DNA of 60,824 nt, taken from positions 1-60,824 of IMG/VR virus record IMGVR_UViG_3300045738_001878; one strand, 5' to 3'. Positions 55,254 to 60,824 of the stretch are shown here, one piece after another. The number at the start of each line of letters is the position of its first letter. Positions within the stretch are counted from its first letter, which is position 1. The position numbers and the translations under genes are program-made. This DNA is from a virus. The notes under the pieces are model-generated. The model did no database searches and was not told the DNA's origin. It saw only the letters and a list, made by a program, of their open reading frames with translations.

Positions 55254-55507
55254 TCTTCATCTTCTTCATCGTTATCGTCTTCGTCGTCTTCTTCTTCGTC
55301 ATCATCTTCGTCATCATCTTCTTCATCATCTTCTTCCCAATCATCTTCTTCTTCCCAACCATCCTGATCTTCAACTTCCTCATCTTCTTCACGATCATTG
55401 TCATCTTCGTTTTCATCTTCTGGCTCGTACCAGCCATCATCATCGTCATCTACCCAAATTTGATAGAGGTATGAGTCCTTATAACTGTAATCGCTTTTAG
55501 CCGCCAT
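55250..55507 (-). CDS. Small highly acidic protein (possible DNA mimic)
   Basis: The ATG at 55507 gives 85 residues; the longer frame runs into the forward lipoprotein gene. Residues 1-25 are ordinary (SYSYKDSYLYQIWV). The rest is nearly all Asp and Glu with a few Trp and Gly. Such tails occur in DNA-mimic anti-restriction proteins and in histone-chaperone-like proteins. The run of GAA/GAT codons may be recombination prone. Pairing with the next gene is by a 4-base overlap. Its function is unproven. Confidence 0.6.
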   Translation of the reverse strand: MAAKSDYSYKDSYLYQIWVDDDDDGWYEPEDENEDDNDREEDEEVEDQDGWEEEDDWEEDDEEDDDEDDDEEEDDEDDNDEEDEE

Positions 55508-55559
55508 TTGCAATGCTCCAGATTTATGTCTAATTTCAATAGATATAGTAGGAGGCAAC

Positions 55560-55988
55560 ATGAAAAAAATAATTACCATATTTGCTCTATTTATTTCTAG
55601 TTTTGGATTAGTAGGGTGTGCAGGCCCAGAACTATTTATCGCTCCAATAATTAACGGCATAATTATGTGGAAAGAGGGCGAGGCGCACAAATACTATGAA
55701 TATAATTCTGATATAATTTATCGAGCAGCCAAGCACGCTCTAGACGATATGGATTTAGACATTTCTCGCAATGATCCTATAACGGCTAACCGTGAATATT
55801 ATATGATTGCAGGCAAGAATGACAGATTCAAAATAAACATTATCCCCCATGAATTAAACATTTGTAGACTAAGTGTAAGAATAAACTTCATGGGAGACAA
55901 GCCTTATGCTGAATTATTCTACAAAAAAATAGATGAATTGTTATCAAATATAGAGTTTGACCAAGATGGTAGGCCAGTACACCAATAA
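55560..55988 (+). CDS. Lipoprotein, DUF3568-like
   Basis: The 142-residue protein starts KKIITIFALFISSFGLVGCAGP, with a lipobox (LVGC) that predicts lipid attachment at Cys20. The mature part has HKYYEYNSDIIYRAAKHALDD and later RFKINIIPHELNICRLSVRI, as in DUF3568 lipoproteins. AGTAGGAGGCAAC precedes the ATG closely. It would sit in the outer or inner membrane of a Gram-negative host. Its effect may be on superinfection or envelope integrity, but that is a guess. Confidence 0.75.
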   Translation: MKKIITIFALFISSFGLVGCAGPELFIAPIINGIIMWKEGEAHKYYEYNSDIIYRAAKHALDDMDLDISRNDPITANREYYMIAGKNDRFKINIIPHELNICRLSVRINFMGDKPYAELFYKKIDELLSNIEFDQDGRPVHQ

Positions 55989-56024
55989 CTATAGAAAATA
56001 TAATCCCAAATATCATGTAAAAAA

Positions 56025-56050
56025 AGCCCGCCTTTCGGCGGGCTTTCTTT
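56025..56050. terminator. Bidirectional terminator between convergent genes
   Basis: AGCCCGCC (56025-56032) pairs with GGCGGGCT (56037-56044) around TTTC. An A run precedes it and TTCTTTTTC follows, so it can act for both the lipoprotein gene and the reverse gene at 56053. Confidence 0.88.
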
Positions 56051-56052
56051 TT

Positions 56053-56340
56053 CTATCTAGTTACATGACAAGCCAAATAAACGGGTTCTCCCCAATCAAA
56101 GGCCCAGCTTAATGCGGTTTTTGTGATTTCTTCATCATCATCAAACTGCATAGAAAACTCTTCATTACTTGGTATGATTCTCCATTGCCCATCCCCCTCA
56201 ACAGCTATTCTTTCAACTTGGGTTAGGGGTGGGAGATACCCATAAAAATCGGCAGTTATTGATCTAGCTTGTCGTCTATGTGTAGCAATTACATAATCAA
56301 CACCATTAGTCCATACATCTAAAAGCCAAATATTACTCAT
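56053..56340 (-). CDS. Small unknown protein
   Basis: The 95-residue product starts WLLDVWTNGVDYVIATHRR and is acidic in its middle (DDDEEITKTALSWAF). It has no known domain. Its ATG overlaps the stop of the metallopeptidase gene in ATGA (56337-56340), so the two are probably translated together. Confidence 0.6.
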   Translation of the reverse strand: MSNIWLLDVWTNGVDYVIATHRRQARSITADFYGYLPPLTQVERIAVEGDGQWRIIPSNEEFSMQFDDDEEITKTALSWAFDWGEPVYLACHVTR

Positions 56341-57812
56341 TGTATAAATGTCCTTTTGAGTTTACCGTCAATTATCTCCCACATAGTATTTGGAGAATTG
56401 CTGACCGCATTGTTTTCATGAATCAAATTAGCACAAATGATAGCGTCATCTAAAGCCTCTTCTTCATTTGAGATGACTTCTTCGATTAGAATCCCAGATT
56501 CGTTAAATTCATAGTAATTGTCCGCAGGTACTTCCATCTCGACATTAAACAAAGGATTTGCCTGTTCAGACAAACCAGAGGTTAGATGTTCGGACAATTT
56601 AATTTTCTTGGACACGGACTTCTTGACTACAAATCCAGATTGGTGTCTAACCACTTCGTCATCAATCTGTAGTTGCATTCTGATATCATTCCAACTTGTG
56701 CTGGACAACATCATGATTTCTCTCTTAATTATATTCCTATCAGTAAAAACTCTTCTAAGTATCCTCCCATAAGGAGAACCTTTAGATTTATCAACAGCCA
56801 TCATCGACTTAGCTGCGGCCTCAAAGTATCGAGGTGTACGAGGGGTTTGAGGTATTGCTCTAATCAAGTAAAAGCCAGCTATATTTTTTGCCTTCGTAAG
56901 AGCATCCAATTTGCAATCACCTTGTTTTACCATCTGGTTGTATATATCAACCATAATCTCATACCAAGCTCCCAGGAATATGCGCCCAAAGCTATGGCAC
57001 TCCGCTGCTAGTTCGTTGGCCGGTGCTTCTTTGGGAAGGTTCTTTGGATTGATATACTTGAAGTTATTGTTTGCTTCTCGCAAGGCACCATAAGTATATC
57101 CACTCTTGCCTGCGGTGAGGTGATAGACAGCATTTCCCATTTCCTCGGCGAGACGATTAATGACATTTGATTTCATCATATCCCCATTAGTTTCATCCAA
57201 TGCGTGTTGCATTACTTCTTTTGACTCCATCAAAGTCAACATGGCAGTTATGTCAGCAAACGCTTCGTGGAATGACCAAATCTCTAGTGCGGCAACACTC
57301 CAAAAGTCTGGTCGCATTGCGTCTAAAATAGCATGGCCAGCTTCATGGGCAATTACGTCAGCCGAATCTACAGCATAAACCATCTTTTTTGTTTTGGGAT
57401 CAGGCGAAAAAAAGAAAACCAATTTTTTCCTATTGTAATAGGCATTAAAATCTTTTCCGGCCCTTGGCACAATAATTAGATTATTTGTAACGGCCCATTT
57501 TTTAAGTGGCCCCCTAAATTGAGCAACATGTTTTTGAGTCATTTCAATGGTGCGACATAAAGTCTGCATACTAGAAGCAGCTTGATGTTTTGGAGTACCA
57601 TTCTTTACCGCTCCACCAGCATACCCTTTTACACTAAAATTCATATGCTTAGGTGGCGACGAAATTACAACATTCGATTTCAAATTTGGGGTTGTGGGAT
57701 CGTTAAGCAAATATTCCATTTTTGCAGGAGCACTTAACGCTTCTGCATACAAATCTGGATCACCCATATTTGAGAAAACATTATCAAAGAATTTTTTTAG
57801 CAAGTTGAACAT
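56337..57812 (-). CDS. Zinc metallopeptidase (HEAGH; gluzincin type)
   Basis: The 491-residue protein contains VIAHEAGHAILDAM with His156, Glu157 and His160, and then, 22 residues later, WSFHEAFADITAM with Glu183 as the likely third zinc ligand, the gluzincin arrangement of thermolysin-like enzymes. About 150 residues precede the site and about 310 follow, without a clear signal peptide. Phage metallopeptidases may act on host proteins or be packaged in the virion. It shares a short divergent promoter gap with the MscL gene. Substrate unknown. Confidence 0.78.
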   Translation of the reverse strand: MFNLLKKFFDNVFSNMGDPDLYAEALSAPAKMEYLLNDPTTPNLKSNVVISSPPKHMNFSVKGYAGGAVKNGTPKHQAASSMQTLCRTIEMTQKHVAQFRGPLKKWAVTNNLIIVPRAGKDFNAYYNRKKLVFFFSPDPKTKKMVYAVDSADVIAHEAGHAILDAMRPDFWSVAALEIWSFHEAFADITAMLTLMESKEVMQHALDETNGDMMKSNVINRLAEEMGNAVYHLTAGKSGYTYGALREANNNFKYINPKNLPKEAPANELAAECHSFGRIFLGAWYEIMVDIYNQMVKQGDCKLDALTKAKNIAGFYLIRAIPQTPRTPRYFEAAAKSMMAVDKSKGSPYGRILRRVFTDRNIIKREIMMLSSTSWNDIRMQLQIDDEVVRHQSGFVVKKSVSKKIKLSEHLTSGLSEQANPLFNVEMEVPADNYYEFNESGILIEEVISNEEEALDDAIICANLIHENNAVSNSPNTMWEIIDGKLKRTFIQ

Positions 57813-57826
57813 AAGGCTTCCTTAGA

Positions 57827-57847
57827 ATATATACTTTTAGTATATAT
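57827..57847. promoter_or_regulatory. Palindromic AT-rich box between divergent genes
   Basis: ATATATACT (57827-57835), TTT, AGTATATAT (57839-57847) is a perfect 9-bp inverted repeat. It lies in the 45-base gap between the metallopeptidase and MscL starts. It could drive both genes, or bind a dimeric regulator. AGAGG and GGAAG lie on either side before the two ATGs. Confidence 0.5.
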
Positions 57848-57857
57848 CAGAGGTATC

Positions 57858-58358
57858 ATGCATAAAAGAAAATTCATCAAAAGGGAACATATAAAACAAG
57901 GCCGAGAAGAAATTCGAGAAGGAATAGAATATGTTGTCGGCGAGGAAGAATACTCAGCCTGGAAAAAGTTTGCATTCAAAGGCCGCATGGTAGAGATGGC
58001 AATTGCCTTTATGCTAGGAGCGGCTTTCAAAAACGTGGTGGGATCAATTTCAGAAAATCTCATCATGCCTGTTATGACTTTCATTCTTAATAAAACAGGT
58101 ACAAACTGGCGTGAACTTACTGTGACGCCAATTGAAGGAATCGCATTAGAGATAGGGCAATTTTTAGGAGCTTTTGTAGACTTTATTTTAATCTCGATTA
58201 TACTTTATATCCTATACAGGAAAATTTTAGCACCCATATTAGAAGATGATAAGAAAATCAAATGTATTGAAACGGTTCAATGCCCGAATTGCTGTAAGCA
58301 AATTTACTATAAGTGTAAAAGATGTCCTAACTGTACTTCTTGGCTAAATGATGAATAA
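57858..58358 (+). CDS. mscL: MscL-type mechanosensitive channel with C-terminal zinc ribbon
   Basis: The 166-residue protein has a charged N-terminal extension of about 40 residues, then FKGRMVEMAIAFMLGAAFKNVVGSI (TM1; Gly/Ala-rich pore pattern of MscL), IMPVMTFIL, a loop, and FLGAFVDFILISIILYILYRKIL (TM2). It matches MscL. The cytoplasmic helix bundle is replaced by CPNCC...CKRCPNC, a probable zinc ribbon. MscL opens under membrane tension and releases solutes. A phage copy may help during osmotic shock, in lysis, or in host killing. It precedes the kinase-like gene by 12 bases. Confidence 0.85.
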   Translation: MHKRKFIKREHIKQGREEIREGIEYVVGEEEYSAWKKFAFKGRMVEMAIAFMLGAAFKNVVGSISENLIMPVMTFILNKTGTNWRELTVTPIEGIALEIGQFLGAFVDFILISIILYILYRKILAPILEDDKKIKCIETVQCPNCCKQIYYKCKRCPNCTSWLNDE

Positions 58359-58370
58359 AAAGGATGTTGG

Positions 58371-59306
58371 ATGATTTACTCCTTCAAAAAATGGCTCAAT
58401 AATAAGGATGTTTTAACAGAAGCGTTCGATACCGTTTCGGATTTTATGCTAAACCCAGAACATCGTGACAAAACTTGGGATCAATTAATGGGAGAATTTG
58501 AGGCAAGCGGCGGCAAATACGTTGGTAGCGGAAAATACGCCTCTGTTTTTGACCATCCTAGTTGGCCATATGTGCTCAAATTATTTTCACAAGATGACCA
58601 ATACATTCCCTTCGTCAGATTTGCTTATAGAAATCCTCATCCCTCTTTTCCAAAATTCTTTGGACCTCCTCAACGAATTGTGCCATTTTACAAACGAACT
58701 GCCGCTAACGCTAAACAATATTTGGTTCGCATAGAAAAATTGAAACCATTATCTAAAGAGATTGGAGAATGGCTTGGAAAATTCATTCGTGATGGCGCTC
58801 ATTATATTAAAGGGAAGAAAGAAGGAGTGAACTTTGTAGACCGGCGCAGAAATACAGTCTGGGATTGGTCCGACACGAAAAGTGCTTCGACAAAGTATCG
58901 TATTAGACAAGGAGAGCCTGAGTATGTAGAACGCAATATGTACCAACATGTAGAAGACATGTTAGATCGTTTCCCCAAGTTGCATGAAACTTTTGAAGGT
59001 TGGAATATTATCATAAATAGCGGTCTAAAAGGAGCACTGGACGAACACGCTACCAATTTCATGCAAAGGTCTAATGGAGATATTGTTATTACTGATCCAT
59101 TGTGGGCAGGAAGTAATCCATATGCAGATCATCAAGCTATGATGGATTTAGAAACAGATCGCTGGGGTGATGAGGAGCCACCTGAGCCGACGCTTATGGG
59201 TGGAGAACTACCAAAGAAGAAACGAAAAATAAAACTACCGAGCATCGCTGACGAATTGCGTGCGACCTACGGCAGTGTCCCCGACTTTGACGAAGTACCT
59301 TTTTAA
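58371..59306 (+). CDS. Protein kinase-like protein with capsid-targeting-like leader
   Basis: The 311-residue protein begins IYSFKKWLNNKDVLTEAFD, with L-T-E before Ala as in prohead-protease leaders. A kinase-like core follows: GSGKYASVF (52-60) as the Gly loop, VLKL with Lys70 as the ATP Lys, KYLVRIEKLKPL as the hinge, LDEHATNFM (223-231) like the catalytic HxDxxxxN loop, and IVITDPLW (238-245) with Asp242 in place of DFG. Motif spacing is plausible, although the catalytic loop is unusual (D-E-H..N). A C-terminal basic tail ends it. If packaged, it could phosphorylate host proteins at entry, as T4 packages Alt. It may instead be a pseudokinase. Confidence 0.65.
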   Translation: MIYSFKKWLNNKDVLTEAFDTVSDFMLNPEHRDKTWDQLMGEFEASGGKYVGSGKYASVFDHPSWPYVLKLFSQDDQYIPFVRFAYRNPHPSFPKFFGPPQRIVPFYKRTAANAKQYLVRIEKLKPLSKEIGEWLGKFIRDGAHYIKGKKEGVNFVDRRRNTVWDWSDTKSASTKYRIRQGEPEYVERNMYQHVEDMLDRFPKLHETFEGWNIIINSGLKGALDEHATNFMQRSNGDIVITDPLWAGSNPYADHQAMMDLETDRWGDEEPPEPTLMGGELPKKKRKIKLPSIADELRATYGSVPDFDEVPF

Positions 59307-59307
59307 T

Positions 59308-59946
59308 ATGAACGAAAAAGAAAAACGCATACAAGAGCAACGGACGATAGAAGCCACCAAGAAAAACTTGATGGGGCTGACAGGCAAGATCGGAACTATC
59401 GTTAGAAATCTTGGACAACCAATGATTGCCCAATGCGAAGGTGGCACCTTTCTAGACACCAGTTACCTAGATGATCCTTGGGCACTACCAGAAGAAAACA
59501 CGTTTGGCGAGCTAGATGCAGGAACTCCTGAACAGATTCAAAACCAAATTCCTTACATGGAGGTTAATCCAACAGGCACAGTCGAGCCATTAGATGGAGC
59601 CTTTCGTAGTGAAAGAGATTATGAAATGCCCCATACAGATGTGAATCAAGTTGGTTGGCATTTTGAAGGATTGAGTAATGGATTGCACATGGAAATTATG
59701 TATAACGACTATTCAAAACAACTAACCTTGACATGGAAAGGATATCTCATGTATAAAGAAATTGCTAGCGAGCTTGCCACATACGTGCCACATCAAGATT
59801 GGGAAGATAAAGTAGACTACATTTTCGAGCAAGCTCTAAATAAAGAAAAAGCAACTCGTAAGGAAGAAAGAAAAGAAGATATTCAGGAAGCCAAAGCCAT
59901 CAAACAATCTTGGTTAAATAGGATGAGACAAAAATGGGGAATATAG
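59308..59946 (+). CDS. Unknown protein
   Basis: The ATG at 59308 is one base after the stop of the kinase-like gene; the product has 212 residues. It begins as a charged helix (EKEKRIQEQRTIEATKKNLM), has a middle acidic part (GGTFLDTSYLDDPWALPEEN), then strands (LHMEIMYNDYSKQLTLTWKGYLMY) and a basic helical end. No motif is recognised. It may be a partner of the kinase-like protein. Confidence 0.6.
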   Translation: MNEKEKRIQEQRTIEATKKNLMGLTGKIGTIVRNLGQPMIAQCEGGTFLDTSYLDDPWALPEENTFGELDAGTPEQIQNQIPYMEVNPTGTVEPLDGAFRSERDYEMPHTDVNQVGWHFEGLSNGLHMEIMYNDYSKQLTLTWKGYLMYKEIASELATYVPHQDWEDKVDYIFEQALNKEKATRKEERKEDIQEAKAIKQSWLNRMRQKWGI

Positions 59947-60041
59947 TCACGGATCAGGAAGACATAGACAAGATGTGTGAGGAACTCGCTGATATCTGGA
60001 AGCATATGTGGCCTCTAGAAGAGGAGAACACAGATGGATGA
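59934..60041 (+). CDS. Very small overlapping protein
   Basis: An ATG at 59934, preceded by AGGATGAG, opens a 35-codon frame (GNIVTDQEDIDKMCEEL..., ending EEENTDG) that overlaps 13 bases of the previous gene and 8 bases of the next one. The residues are acidic and helical. The overlaps and ribosome site make it plausible, but it is too short to be sure. Confidence 0.4.
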   Translation: MGNIVTDQEDIDKMCEELADIWKHMWPLEEENTDG

Positions 60042-60492
60042 ACTATTGAAAGAACTCATGAGCAAAGGATTTATGCTCTGGGAAGTTCCATTCGATAAAA
60101 TGGAAATAGAAGGAAGTTATTGGACGCTGGTGAAGGAGTCAACCCCAATGGATTCATCAAACTCTATACCAGATGCACCAGCACCATTTACTAACAAAAG
60201 AAGCTTTGCAACCTACGATGAAGCATTAAATGTGGCAAAGAAAATGATTGGCTATGGAGAGCCAACCGATGTGCCTCCTCCACCGAACAAACGAATGCAA
60301 TGGCGTGTGTCCGCTAAGTATGATCGTGGGCTAGGATCGGAGTATCAGAACATCACAATGACCGCCACAAGTCATAAGATTGCGCTCTCAGAAGGTAAAA
60401 AGAATATAGAAGCGGTACTTTCTAAACATGGCGTTGAGCCAGATGCAATTGGTGAGGTTACGGCAAGACCCGTTCATTCCGAAGACTCTTAA
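60034..60492 (+). CDS. Unknown protein
   Basis: The 152-residue product starts DELLKELMSKGFMLWEVPF, then a strand-rich part (SYWTLVKES, RSFATYDEALNVAKKMI) and a C-terminal region (MQWRVSAKYDRGLGSEYQNITMTAT, SEGKKNIEAVLSKHG). No family is recognised. A hairpin terminator follows. Confidence 0.6.
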   Translation: MDELLKELMSKGFMLWEVPFDKMEIEGSYWTLVKESTPMDSSNSIPDAPAPFTNKRSFATYDEALNVAKKMIGYGEPTDVPPPPNKRMQWRVSAKYDRGLGSEYQNITMTATSHKIALSEGKKNIEAVLSKHGVEPDAIGEVTARPVHSEDS

Positions 60493-60500
60493 ACTCAAAA

Positions 60501-60530
60501 AGCCCGCTATCTCGTGAGAGTTAACGGGCT
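60501..60530. terminator. Hairpin between convergent genes
   Basis: AGCCCG (60501-60506) pairs with CGGGCT (60525-60530), with a short inner TCT/AGA pairing. The T run is better on the reverse strand (five T after the stem) than on the forward strand, so it may mainly serve the reverse gene at 60559. Confidence 0.6.
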
Positions 60531-60558
60531 GAATTGATTTGATTTGATGTCTATATTC

Positions 60559-60824
60559 TTACATCATAAAAACGATATAAGCAAGAGCCGTAATCTGTGC
60601 TACGATAATCCCCCACAATAGCAGGTTAGTAGAGTTAATTTTTTTAGGCTCAACACGGTCAGCTACTATAGTTTGCATTGCAGATACTTTCCCACAACTA
60701 TCATGGGGCTGCATTGCTTTAACTGCGGATAAGATAGCTTCCTGAAGTTCTTCTCTAGTAACCGGGCTGTCGCCACCTGCGCTCTGCTCATCAATAGCGT
60801 CATCAATAGCGTCATTCCCATCAT
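60559..60824 (-). CDS. Tail-anchored membrane protein, cut by window edge
   Basis: The reverse frame is open from the right edge to TAA at 60559-60561, giving 88 visible residues without a start. The visible part reads NDAIDDAIDEQS, then TREELQEAILSAVKAM, and ends in a hydrophobic stretch (LLLWGIIVAQITALAYIVFMM), a membrane segment at the very C-terminus. Function unknown. A small repeat in DNA (GACGCTATTGAT, twice) starts the visible part. Confidence 0.65.
   Translation of the reverse strand, partial: DGNDAIDDAIDEQSAGGDSPVTREELQEAILSAVKAMQPHDSCGKVSAMQTIVADRVEPKKINSTNLLLWGIIVAQITALAYIVFMM

Overview
The window is part of the genome of a large tailed phage with a contractile tail. The left half carries a tail and baseplate module in T4/P2-like order: a putative small terminase, a 3065-residue tape measure protein, tube initiator, LysM/gp53-like protein, hub, gp5-like spike, gp25, gp6/gpJ, gp7/gpI and then large fibre or adhesin genes. 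The code is standard, Shine-Dalgarno sites (AGGAG, AAGGA) are common, and genes are packed with TAATG or ATGA overlaps. The capsid proteins, large terminase and DNA polymerase are not in the window. The host cannot be named. A lipobox lipoprotein and proteobacterial-type fad genes fit a Gram-negative host.

Layout. 1-5.4 kb: a CCA-adding-type nucleotidyltransferase cut by the left edge, small unknown proteins, a gp16-like small terminase candidate and unknown structural genes. 5.4-25 kb: tape measure and baseplate. 25-37 kb: a possible structured RNA, a SET-domain protein, three fibre or adhesin proteins with a shared N-terminal domain and PKD domains (one with about 40 decapeptide repeats), and sugar-transfer-like genes beside the fibres. 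37.4-38.7 kb: two paralogous, separately promoted and terminated genes. 38.7-43.8 kb: a reverse-strand three-gene fatty acid beta-oxidation operon (acyl-CoA dehydrogenase, FadB/J, FadA) with its catalytic residues present. 43.9-60.8 kb: an accessory region of alternating orientation, with a GT9 glycosyltransferase, actin-fold ATPase, GlpX fructose-1,6-bisphosphatase, DnaG-type primase, RecB/Cas4-like nuclease, anchored trypsin-like protease, zinc metallopeptidase, MscL channel, DUF3568-like lipoprotein and a kinase-like protein.

Two things stand out. First, the beta-oxidation operon contains every enzyme needed to turn acyl-CoA into acetyl-CoA, and a gluconeogenic GlpX lies about 4.4 kb away inside phage-type genes. 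This suggests that the phage mobilises host lipid for energy and carbon. Second, at least six otherwise unrelated proteins start with a short element resembling the T4 capsid-targeting sequence (aromatic, basic, W/F/Y-L, then (L/I/V)-x-E before a small residue). They include the CCA-type enzyme, a kinase-like protein and a small lysine-tailed protein. They may be packaged in the head, cleaved by a prohead protease and delivered with the DNA. Both ideas are inferences from sequence.

Regulation visible in the sequence includes a T4-late-like TATAAATA box at 2294, recurrent CTATATA-type boxes before isolated units, strong GC-rich terminators near 38.0, 38.7 and 56.0 kb, and leader hairpins that could cover ribosome binding sites. 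No tRNA genes, CRISPR arrays, insertion sequences or attachment sites were seen.
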